From Liopterus haemorrhoidalis (Eukaryota > Arthropoda > Insecta > Coleoptera > Dytiscidae), in NCBI GenBank assembly GCA_963971575.1, contig OZ020616.1, positions 8,851,934-8,915,933 on the forward strand: a DNA stretch of 64,000 nucleotides, given 5' to 3'. The notes beneath the pieces were generated by a model that worked only from the letters and a program-made list of their open reading frames with translations, was not told the origin of the DNA and searched no databases. The first letter of the stretch is position 1; each line of letters begins with the position of its first letter. Positions 1-10,200 of the stretch are shown here, in pieces. The position numbers were made by a program, and so were the translations under genes.

Positions 1-457
1 TGAAGCTCGTCGTGGTGACTTGATAACTGTGTACCGCATGTTCATAAACTGCTTCAACTGCGATATGACTTCACTAGTGAATATAAATACTGATATACGA
101 CTTCGTGGCCACTGGTACAAACTCAAGCACGAAAAATACAAAAAGAACGTGCATGCTAATTTTGTGAATAACAGAATATTTTTATCATAGAATTTTCTGC
201 CTGTATAAGTTGCTCAAGTATCAATATTTTCAATAACCAACTGGATGAGTACATTAATTTATTCTATGTTAGTTAACTTTTTGTTTTTCTTTATTGCTGT
301 TTAATATTTTTACTATTTACATGTATGTTCTGCTATATTCTTATATTTAAGTTGAGATCTTGCCATGTAATGTATTTACTTAGTTCTGTATGTCCTATCT
401 TTCTTTTATCAAACTATATGAACACACAAGCCTCTGGCTTTGTTCAGTAGATTAATA

Positions 458-515
<58 letters not shown>
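1..515 (+). mobile_element. 3' end of a non-LTR retrotransposon (Jockey/CR1-like)
   Basis: Frame 2 reads EARRGDLITVYRMFINCFNC through RLRGHWYKLKHEKYKK to a stop at 194-196. This is the degraded end of a reverse-transcriptase ORF of the type whose C terminus reads RVVxxWNSLP. A short 3' region follows and then a pure (AAT)n tail, 451-515, as expected for a LINE 3' end. The 5' part lies outside the window. Confidence 0.65.
451..515. repeat. (AAT)n microsatellite
   Basis: About 21 perfect trinucleotide units form the tail of the LINE fragment that precedes it. Beyond it, 516-1150 holds no recognisable gene; a 61-codon open frame at 552-737 resembles nothing I know. Confidence 0.9.
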
Positions 516-1153
516 TGTCATTCGCATAATCCAAGATCCTGGAGCCATGCTGTGAGACCTCACAGCGACGTTCTTACTCGAGACGAAAATGTGTTAACAT
601 TTCCAATGATGTACAATATTATTATAGTTTTTGTTATAGCTATATTTCATGATCAAATTATAAAAAGACTTGCACATATCATTGAGTCCATAAACGCCAG
701 ACCCGTTGTGGAAACAAATTTTAAATCAATTTTATAACATTAATTCTTCAAACTCATAGTATTATTAATGAAATTCATACTTAAAACTAATTTTAATCCC
801 AATATTTAACCCGTTTTAATAAAATAAACCACTGAATATATTTATGGAGGCTGTTGTAAAATAATACTGGAAAATTCGTTTAAAATCGTTTAAACAAAAA
901 CCGCGAATAAGCTTTTAAGAAACCACCGAACCATTAAATCGTTCATAGTGAAGAAGAGGATATTAACTACTTAGAATTTTTTTTTAGAGAATTAGAAAAC
1001 CGCGAAAGCTATTTAGTTATCCCTCGAGATGAATAGTTTTTTTTAAATGAAATAAAAAACAATTTAAAAATATCAGATGAAACCACGAAAAAGCTTTTAG
1101 TAAACCCGATGTATGCTTTTAGATAACCGCGAATATTTTCCCTTGAGATGTTT

Positions 1154-1348
1154 ATGGTGGTACTACATACCAGTGTGCTGCACATTACTTGGAGTTGGAG
1201 TACCATTTGCTCCATTCTCCTGCTCTGTGGTGCTGGTACCTGCGTGAGCTTGAATATTCCCAGAACCAAAGCTTGTACTTGATAAACTTGCTAGAAACAT
1301 TATTAACAAATTTAAGCTTTTGCCATTGCCAATTACAAATTTTCTCAT
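1154..1348 (-). CDS. Possible first coding exon of a neighbouring secreted or membrane protein
   Basis: Not recognised by family. An ATG at 1348 opens MRKFVIGNGKSLNLLIMFLA, which has a basic start, a hydrophobic core and small residues (SSTSFGS) typical of a signal peptide. A Thr/Asn/Gly-rich segment follows (TSTTEQENGANGTPTPS), ending QHTG. The frame reaches GTATGTAG near 1166-1174, a usable splice donor (CACACTG|GTATGTAG), before a stop. This suggests a first exon whose gene continues off the left edge on the same strand as unc80 and downstream of it. The reverse reading at 1009-1269 has no such features. It could still be a chance open frame. Confidence 0.35.
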
Positions 1349-1543
1349 CTCTTAAAATTTAAGATAATGTTTTTAACATTATTTTGTGTAAACTACATAG
1401 TCTACTTGTAACAGGCTTATGTGTTTCATAATCTATGAAAATTCTTATGAATATCATTGCAAAATACGTTACCTTTCTTGTTTTTCAAGTTTGGCTAGAG
1501 AAAAAAAAACTGTAATATTGAAATGAAAGATTAAGTACTCTTA

Positions 1544-2676
1544 TGGTGCGATTATGGTCATTTCAGTTAAATATTTAAGGTCTTTAAATGTGAAGGTCAC
1601 AGGCTTTAGTGTGAAGTGCAATTACGGTCACCATTTAACGTTAAATAAATCCTTAAATTTTTCTTTAAGCTACAGCTAGATATATCTCTCCATAGCGCTA
1701 AATTTGAGGTTGTGTTTGACAGTGGATCAGACTGTAACGTTTCCCGAAATTGTATTTAAAGTTAAACATTTTTATTTACAAGAAAATGGAATTGATCCAT
1801 GTTTTAGTTCATTAAATTGCCGAAGAAGATGACAACAGGTAATAAAATATAAATTTATAAACATTATAAATTATCAAAAATATGTACTATGTATTTTTAA
1901 GAACAATCTTCGCATAGAACGAAGATTTATAAGAGACACAGAAAATCCATTTGAAATGGCTAATGAGAGTTTTAGAAAATTTTTTCGGCTGTCAAAAAAA
2001 TGATTTTCTACGAAATTTTGCAACCACTACATAATGGACAACCTACAAGGCAAGACGAACTTCCACTACATCTCAAAGTGTTAGGAACTATCAACTTTTT
2101 GGCAACTGGTTCTGACCAAAAAGCTGTGAGGAACTTCATTTTTAATTGCATGAGCCAGAGTAGTTTAATCGAAGCTATAAACCAAGTATGCAGGTTCATT
2201 ACGAATCGCTTAAGCCATGTGTGTTATTTTGTATGAAAATTACCTATGAACATACATTTTTATCTTAAAATTATACTTTTACTATTTATTGTTTTTGGGT
2301 AAATATTGTAAACATGGTTTAATAAATCATGTACTTTGAATTCATTTTGCTATGTATTTTTTTGTTTTTTCTTCAATAAATAAACATTTTATGTTTTTGG
2401 TTATATCACGTTATATGTTCTGACAGCCAGCACTAAAAACACTAAATTAACATGTCTTTACTATAGCTTTCTCTCTTTATTCAATGCGCACAGACAGAGA
2501 CAGACAATGCTCAGTTGAACGTTACTTAATTAGCCTCTAACAAGGTCGCAATTCTGTAGCTGAAGTATTTAAATTTAGTTGACCATAATAGCAAAATTTT
2601 AAATAATTTAACAGTCGAAATTAAAGATTTAGCCTTAAATTCTGTAAGATTTACATGTTGGACCATAATCGCACCA
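1544..2676 (+). mobile_element. PIF/Harbinger element, internally deleted
   Basis: Terminal inverted repeats TGGTGCGATTATGGTC (1544) and its complement (ending 2676) are flanked by a 3-bp TTA duplication (1541-1543, 2677-2679), the hallmark of PIF/Harbinger. Inside are pieces of a HARBI1-like nuclease N terminus: RRFIRDTENPFEMANESFRK near 1915-1980, then, after a frame break in a run of A, LHLKVLGTINFLATGS and NQVCRFITNRLS (2000-2236). The catalytic half of the transposase and the Myb-like partner are missing. Confidence 0.85.
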
Positions 2677-3018
2677 TTAACCCTTTCGCTACAAGACTAT
2701 TTCAAATTACGTCATCATCATACGGCGGAATTGAAGATCGGCTGATTCTGGACGACATTAGCGTATACGCATGCTTCTCATACGTAGTACAACTATATTA
2801 CTTATGTTAATTTTTGAACATACCACACATCTTCTTCCAACTGCATGCTTTCCTTCTTCTGTTGGGATTTTTCTAATAAAATAACGACCTACTAGTCTAA
2901 ATGGAGATTCCATATGAATTCTTCCAATAGATTTTTCCATTCCGCTATCACATTATTCAAAAATTCTTTCAACAGTTGCATTCATAATGGTTATTTTTAC
3001 AAATATAAGTAAGAAGTA

Positions 3019-4327
3019 CAAGGTGTCTCAAAAGAAATTTTATATTTAGTGGATCGATTAAAAAAAAAGTAAGCCGTATATAGAAAAAATGTTTATTAAT
3101 TATTAAAATACACTTTTTGGGGATTTATTTCTTAAAAATAATATCGTCTAAATGTAGACCCTCGCGTTCTCGGCACTCATTTAATCGAACAGTAAAATTA
3201 CTTATGACGTCTCGGCAGGTAGACTCAGGGATGGCTGCCATTTCGTGACGGATATTTTCTTTCAAATACGCCAGTGAAGTCGGTTTATTGGCGTAAACTT
3301 TAGATTTAAGATAACCCCATAGGAAAAAGTCCATAGGGGTTAAATCTGGACTGCGTGGAGGCCAATTTATGTCACCTCTCCGGGAGATCAATTTGCCTGA
3401 GAAAATTTCACGAACACGTGGCAGAGACATATTGGACGTGTGTGAAGTTGCTCCGTCCTGTTGGAACCATGTTCTTTGGTTATAGCCAGGAAAGTTTTGC
3501 AGTTCAGGTACCAAGAAGTTGTCTAACATCTCCACATAACGCTCTGAATTCACTGTAACTGCACGCCCCCTTTCGTCTTCAAAAAAGTAAGGCCCGATAA
3601 TTCCTCGCGCCGACATCGCAGCTCATACGGTCACTTTAGGCGAATGTAGGGGTTTCTGATGTTTGCGTTTCGGATTCGTTGCACTCCAGTAGCGGCAATT
3701 CTGCTTATTTACGTGGCCATTAAGATGAAAATGAGCTTCATCCGAAAACAAAATGTTGGTAAACGTTGAAAATCGCTCAATCACCTGATTTACGATTTAA
3801 GCCTCGGACTGGCATCTTGGGGCTTTAATTCTTGCACCAATTGAATTTTGTAGGGGTGCAGCTTTAGGTCTTTGTGCATCATGCGATGTAATGATGATCT
3901 ATGCACATTTAAAGCACTTGCGCGCTTCCGAATTGAAAGGTTCGGGTCGTCACGAACAGACTGATTAACATTCTCCACGTTTTCTACCGTTCTTGATGAC
4001 CTAGGTCGCCCGGATTTTGATTTATCCAGCGTTGTACCAGTCTCTTCAAACTTTTTAACCCAATGTCGAATGAGAGGAATGCTTGGCGCATCATTTAAGT
4101 GGCGAAAACCTCGAATACTGCAGAATTTTCTACGAGCTACAGTCGCCGAATCACCGTTTTTGTAAAACTCTCGCACGCATAACGCGCGGTCTGCTCCCGA
4201 GAAACGCTCCATAGCGACTGAATTCCCAAGAGCCAAGCTACCGATTGACATAACCCCCGCGCCCCTCGGATACGTTGCGTTCACGCAGTAAGCTAAATAA
4301 ATATAAAATTTCTTTTGAGACACCTTG
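3019..4327 (-). mobile_element. rosa-type (DD41D) mariner, nearly intact
   Basis: Inverted termini CAAGGTGTCTCAAAAGAAAT (3019) and its complement (ending 4327) have TA on both sides (3017-3018, 4328-4329). The 1,309-bp interior is almost all transposase on the minus strand. The spacing between the second and third catalytic Asp (QQDG to TPMD) is 41 residues, which places it in the DD41D group. Confidence 0.93.
3125..4215 (-). pseudogene. Mariner DD41D transposase, one frameshift and one stop
   Basis: From MERFSGADRALCVREF (about 4213) an N-terminal helix-turn-helix region runs into GRPRSSRTVENV and SLHRMMHKDLKLHPYKIQ. The catalytic domain then reads LFSDEAHFHLNGHVN (first Asp), WFQQDGATSHTSN (second Asp) and WPPRSPDLTPMDFFLWGYLK (third Asp). 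There is a one-base slip near 3789 and a TGA where Trp is expected just before AAMSARGIIGPYFF. Everything else is open to LHLDDIIFKK at 3125. All three Asp are present, so the lesions look recent. Confidence 0.88.
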
Positions 4328-4740
4328 TATTATATACCCAATGACTCCACCAGAAAAATACAGGGCATCAAACATTATACCCACCTCCCCCCCGAGTGTG
4401 CCAATGAACCCAGAGATGTGATAACTTTAGCTTCAATATCTACAATGATATTCATAAAAACAGTATTAAATTGTTAGTATTTCTGAATACTAACTGCTAT
4501 TTTTGTAATTTCTACACTATAATTTATAATAATGATCGCGAATTTGTGTCATACATGTCATTAAATAAGACCGATCGTCTCATTGAACTAATTCAAAAAT
4601 ATTGAAATTTTATCTGTTTTGCTAAAAAGAAATAAATTAAACTGATATATTGTCAGATAGAAAATTCTTTTAAATAGTTTCGCGGTTAAAATAATAACTG
4701 TTAACATTGCTAATAAATTTGCTACTAAAATGAAAGGGTT

Positions 4741-5200
4741 CGCCATCATTGTTGTAAGTGTAGATTCTATTTTAATTCTAATGTATAAATATATTGTTCT
4801 AATATCACTAATTTTCTAATGTGTTGTATAATTTATCAACATATTTGTTTTGCTGTTGTCTTTTCTAAGTTGTACTATAGAATTTTTCATGGTAACTATA
4901 TATTTTGTTTGCTTTTAAACATGCAGGTATCCTGAAAAATTTGAAATTTTAAGGCCTTAATAGCATTAATGAAACAGCATTAAGCCTTTTTTAAATAAAA
5001 ATGGAGCATTTAACAGAAAATTTATAAATGTGTTTGAGTTGACAACAAATTAATTTGGCAACAAAAAAACGTTTTAATAATATAATTTTTTTCTAATATG
5101 TACAGATATAGTACGCCAGAAATTTACTGGATAGGGTTTTTGGAATACCACCAGAAAATGTTACAAATAAGAGTTTTGGTAGACCAGCGAAATCATAAAA
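4741..5200. other. AT-rich stretch with nothing recognised
   Basis: No open frame with family resemblance, no terminal repeats and no splice-bracketed exon were found between the piggyBac remnant and the satellite. Confidence 0.6.
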
Positions 5201-6540
5201 ACTATCAATCAAATACTTCATATGTATTTGAAATACTAGGAAAATATTTGAAAACTAGGAACCATTTGAAAAATTTAAAATAATAAGGAATTATTTGAAA
5301 TACTAGGAAATATTTGAAATAATATGAAATATGAACTAGAAAAATATTTCAAATAGTAGGAAAATATTTAAAATACTAGGGAAGTATTTGAAACAATAGG
5401 GAAATATTTGAAATAATAGGGAAATATATGAAATACTGGGAATTAAGAGAATCAAGGTATAATAGCAAATATGAAAAGACCTGGACGGTGAGAAAACCAC
5501 AGTATTTGACAGAAAAAGACAGTAGAGAGAAGAAAAAAGTGATAGCAAGATTTAGATGTGGAAATGAGGAGAGGGACAATAATTTTTGGATGAAAGAGGA
5601 AGAAAGAACATGTAGAATGTGCAGGGAAGGTAAGGAGACAATGGAACATTTGTTGGAAGAATGTGAAGAAATACGACACAGATCGGAAACGAGAAAGGAA
5701 ATTTTGGATGAAACAGGAAAGGGGTATGAATGGATGAAACAAGTGAAAAACAGAAGGGAGGAAATTAAGGAAAGGAGTCAACGAAGATATTAACTAGAGG
5801 AGAAGGAGAGTAGATTTTAAGCCGAAAGGCGAAAATTACAATTATTATTAAGTGTAAGTTAATTGTTGTAAGATAAAATGTAGTACATAATAATTAATAA
5901 TAAAAATATCTATCTATCTATGAAATACTGGAGAATATTTGAAATACTAGGGAAATATGTACTAGGGAAATATTTTAAATATTAGGGAAATGAAATATTG
6001 GGAAATATTTGAAATAATAGAGCAATATTTGAAATATTAGAGAAATATTTGAAATAATATGAAATGTGAACTAGGAAAATATTTCAAATGGTACGGAATT
6101 ATTTGAAATATGTACTAAGGAAAATATTTCAAATTGTATAGAAATATTTAAAATACTAGGAAATATTTAAAGTATGTACTAGGGCAATATTTGAAATAAT
6201 AGGGAAATATTTGAGATAGTAGGAAATGTTAGAAATAAGAAACAAATATATGAAATAATAGGAAAATATTTTAAATAAGTACTAGTGCAATATGCGAAAT
6301 ATTTGAAATAATAGAGAAATATTTAGAACACTATGGAACTCTTTGAAACATTAAGAAATATTTGAAATACTAGGAAAATATTTGAAATACTAGGCAAATA
6401 TTTGAAATAATAGGAAAAGTATTACAAACATTTTCAGACAAAAAATATCAAATTCAAATAACACGGAAAAAGTATTTGTAAATCCAAATATTAAGAGCAT
6501 TTTTTTGAAGTATTTGAAATACAATATTTCAATTACCAAA
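5200..6540. repeat. Degenerate AT-rich tandem array
   Basis: Short units of the form GGAAATATTTGAAATA(A/C)TA recur dozens of times with drift, mostly about 20 bp or multiples of it. A LINE has inserted at 5440-5918 and split the array. No gene is visible in it. Confidence 0.85.
5440..5918 (+). mobile_element. 5'-truncated LINE inserted in the satellite
   Basis: The satellite sequence TATGAAATACTGG (13 bp) occurs just before (5427-5439) and just after (5919-5931) the insert, a clean target-site duplication. The insert encodes KKKVIARFRCGNEERDNNFW, ERTCRMCREGKETMEHLLEE and CEEIRHR, the Cys-rich C-terminal domain seen in many Jockey/R1-type ORF2 proteins (stop at 5793). It ends in a short ATCT-repeat tail. 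Confidence 0.85.
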
Positions 6541-6587
6541 AAGTAATTGAAATAATTTTTCAAATACTTTATTTCAAAGTTACGCAG

Positions 6588-6745
6588 CGAGAGTAAATAT
6601 CGTCATACTTTCAAAAGTATCCGCACACAAAGAACGCTGGTCTGTACATATCAGCGCTTTTAGCCAGCGCCAACAAGTGCTGATAGTCATCTTTGAAATT
6701 GATTTTGTTTTCCTCAGCTTTTAACACCATCTTACGCAGTTCACT
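6588..6745 (-). other. Orphan open stretch of coding-like composition
   Basis: On the minus strand about 45 codons are open and end in TGA near 6590: RHSELRKMVLKAEENKINF then KDDYQHLLALAKSADMYRP and AFFVCGYF. Composition looks protein-like and not repeat-like. It does not fit the phase left by unc80 exon 39 and has only a weak AG upstream. It may be an exon of an unseen isoform or a transposon scrap; I do not recognise the family. Confidence 0.25.
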
Positions 6746-7016
6746 ATGCCGGTACTAATGCCTCAAAAACATTTAGCCTTTCTGTTAAATGCTTGATGTT
6801 ATAATCTATGTTTAAAATCCAAAACCCAATTTTGAGTTTTGTATTTTAAAACAATAAAGAGACAAGAAACATAAGCATAAAGCCAACATCACCAAACCTG
6901 TGCTGCTCTAAAGAAGCCCGCTCTAAAACTATCAACTATAGGCACTGTCTATAGGCCCTCTATAGGCTTCTCTATACGCCTCTACTTCCACTACATTGAC
7001 ATTCATCGTATCATAC

Positions 7017-7208
7017 CTCTGTGAGGTTGGTTAGTTTCATGTTCGTGTTGGTGATGTCTGTCTGTATGTCTGTTGCCCCCACTGTGATCCCCACCTGTTA
7101 AAAATTCTATCAATGATGGACGTTGATGGCGACCATGGTTAACTTCACTTTGGACGTGAATTGTTGATTCCCCCTTACGTGGTGGATCTACTTTTTCTTC
7201 AGAGCTCG
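7017..7208 (-). CDS. unc80: unc80 exon 39, last one found
   Basis: Encodes a polar, His-rich C-terminal tail: TSSEEKVDPPRKGESTIHVQ, then RPSLIEFLTGGDHSGG and HHQHEHETNQPHR. The run is open in the required phase, with an acceptor of CTTTTTTTTTAG type and donor G|GTATGATAC. It leaves a spare G, so at least one more coding exon should follow to the left. None could be identified with confidence. Confidence 0.8.
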
Positions 7209-10200
7209 CTAAAAAAAAAGATTGAGAAGAAATTAAATTATTAGGTGTGTGAATTAATTCGGTCCATCTAAAATGTACGCCGGCGATCTTAAAATATATG
7301 AGGAAATCGACCCCCGACCTTCAATTCAAAAATATATTAATGATATCACTGCCTGGTGTGAAGACTGGCTCCTACTATTGAATACGACCAAATGCTGCTG
7401 TCTTCAAATAGTAAAGGACAGTCCATGGTTGTCATACTCCATAGCCAACACATTAATACAGCAAGGTAACGAAGTTATTGGCGGTTTTAACAAATAGTAA
7501 TCTCGAGCAGTCTCCACCCATTATAAAAATAGTGAAGAAAGCTGATATTTTACTTTATTAGGTGTGTGAATTAATTCGGTTCATCTGGCGGTCAATTGCT
7601 GTACTATCTAATTTTCTAACCTCTAATGTCTGCAACCGGCTTTATGTTATAATGTTGACATATGGCATAATATTCAGTTGATAAACGTTTGGGATTGTAA
7701 CAATAACATCGTGTTTATTTGATTCGAAAATGGCGAAATTCGAACCAAAAAAGCATCATTTCCGGATGGTTCTCATTTTCTGTTTTCATTTGAAGAAATC
7801 AGACGCTGAAGCTCATCCATTCAGAGGTAAATCCATCCGGTAAATCATGCAGAGAATGGTTTCGAAGTTTCAAAAGTGATAATTCAGTGTCGATGACAAA
7901 CCTCGTCCAGGTCAGCCGAAGAAGTTCTAAGACGAGGAATTGCAGGCGCTAATCGATAAAGATCCGTGTCAATCGCAACATGAGCTCGCGCAATTGCTGA
8001 ATGTTGATGGGAAAGATTTACAAAAAAGAAATTTGGGTGCCATATGAACTGAAAGAAAGAGGCATCGAGAGGCGCAAAACCGTGTCTGAAATCTTGCTTG
8101 CCAGGCTAAAAAGAAAAAGTTTTTTGCATCGTATTGTGACTGGAGACGAAAAGTGGATATATTTCGTTAATCCCAAACGAAGGAAATCCATTTGTGACCC
8201 AGGAAAACCATCTGCATCGAGACCAAAGCGGAATATTCACGGCAAGAAAGTAATGTTCTGTATATGGTGGAACCAAAAGGATGTAGTGTATCATGAGCTA
8301 TTAAAGCAGAGCCAAACCATCACTGCCGAACTTTACCAACAACAGTTGCTCCGTTTAAGCAACGCATTGAAGAATAAGCGGCCGGAATATGCAAAGAGAC
8401 ACGACAAAGTGATCCTCCAGCATGATAACACTAGACCTCATGTTGGAAAGATTGTGAAGGCCACTTGAACAATTATGTTAGCCTTTGAACAATTATGAAG
8501 AAATAGAGAAATGGTTTAATGAATGGATCGCTTCGAAGGACGAGTCGTTTTTCCGTCACAGAATACAACAACTGCCAGACAGATGGGAAAAAATAATAGC
8601 ACGCGATGGCAAATACTTTGTTTAGTGTATTTTTCATGTTTTTACACAATAGTCTTTTCTGGAAGAAAAATACGGGCCGAATTCATTCACACACCTAATA
8701 TATTATAATATTATGAAATGAGGCCCAGTGCCTTCAATACTGGATAAAATGAAGAAAATGAATGCAGGTAATCGTGGAAAGACATAAACATATGGATCAA
8801 CACTAAATAGAGCAAATTTTTTGGGCCCATATGCTTCAAATAAGATCAACAGAACTGATTTCTAAGCCTATAATACTCACTTTCTTCTAATTCTTCCTTA
8901 AGGTCCTTTATCTGTTGTGCCAATTCCATAAGAAGAGCTCCTCTACATTTAGGTGATGGTAGATTAATGCCCCTCATCTTGTCTTTAATAATACTGTGCA
9001 TATGTCTCTCATGATCCGAAATAGGGGGTTGGGCAAGCTAAAAAATTCAATGAAAAGATTAATGGCGGGTTGCTAACGTAAGAGTTTTCTCTAACTCGAG
9101 TTAAAATCATTTGTTTTTGTATATTACAACATACAAAAACAAATTATTTTAACTCGAGTTAGGGATAATTCTTACTTTAGCAACCGGCCAAAAAACAAAT
9201 AATTTAAGACCAATTTTTATAAAAACCTTTTGAAATATAAAAGGCTGCATCAAAATATATAATGGTGTCCTCTGTGTCACTACAAATTCCATAAAATCCC
9301 ACAAATGATTTGCAGCTTCATTTCGTTTGCTTAAACCTCGCATAGTGTGAGAAATTCTTGGCCAGTCCGATATTAACTCTCCCTCGAAACATACCACCAT
9401 CATCTTCAAAGCTACAACGAATTTTGTTAAACATATGATACTATTGAACAGCTTGTTAATGTAACATGTTAAAGAACTTTAGAAACGATGTAAACTTCAA
9501 AGTTTAACCCTTATAGGACTATCGGTTTATATATGAACCGCGGTTTGTATACTCTACTGGCCGAGCGGTTTATATATGAACCGCGGTTTGTATACTCTGC
9601 TGGCTGAGCGGTTTATATATGAACCACTGTTTTTGTTTATTCTTTCTAAGCGCTAGCGTCATTAGTAGAGAACGGATATTTCATTTTAGAAAATAAAGTT
9701 TAATCTTGAGCCATAGGCGTAGATATTAAAAGTAGAATTTTATCTTCTAATTGGGCAGTTTTATATTGTCACTTGACGGGACAGCTTGTTATAGTTTCTA
9801 AAACCACGTAAAATTTGTATCGTTTTTATTGAATACCCTTATAATGGAAAACAGGCGAGAAAATTAATTTGAAGAAGTGATAGCAGAAGACGATTTAGAC
9901 GAAGAGTTGGATGAAGAAATTGGTTCCATATTATCGATTCCACAAGAGGAAAGTGAAGAAGAAACTGAACAAGAAAAAGTGGAGGTCCAGTTTCGGCCTA
10001 GAAGACCGGGAGATTCTGGCAATATTTTAGATTTTACACCACCACGTACTGGAATAAACCAAACAGCGGCCCCTAATATAACTGCCGATTCGTCGCCCTT
10101 TACCGTTTTTTCACTGTTTTTCGAAGAAGTTTTCTCCATATTATTACGAGAAACCAATAGATACGGCCATCAATTTTATGCAAGTAATGATGAACCAGGC

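Larger units (their letters stand above)
2677..4740 (-). mobile_element. piggyBac remnant interrupted by a mariner
   Basis: TTAACCCTTTCGCTAC at 2677 is a piggyBac-type end (TTAA target plus a CCCTT terminus). The complement of 2758-2940 encodes the C-terminal end of a piggyBac transposase, RLVGRYFIRKIPTEEGKHA then RRCVVCSK, the cysteine-rich tail of that family. The far end is probably near 4728-4740, where GAAAGGG occurs, but the TTAA there is lost, so that border is uncertain. A rosa-type mariner sits inside at 3019-4327. Confidence 0.6.

Noticed and set aside
5336..5781. Minus-strand open frames opposite the LINE insertion
   Set aside because: Rich in Phe/Ser/Leu because they are the antisense of a Lys/Glu-rich LINE segment; shadows only.
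6588..6745. The last exon of unc80
   Set aside because: The open frame does not match the one-base phase left by exon 39, and the upstream AG is weak.
9176..9226. Treating the strong donor at 9175 as the only end of exon 37
   Set aside because: It would insert 17 residues between FIFQK and LAQPP, where UNC80 proteins are, from memory, directly joined. Kept as an alternative and reported as a finding.
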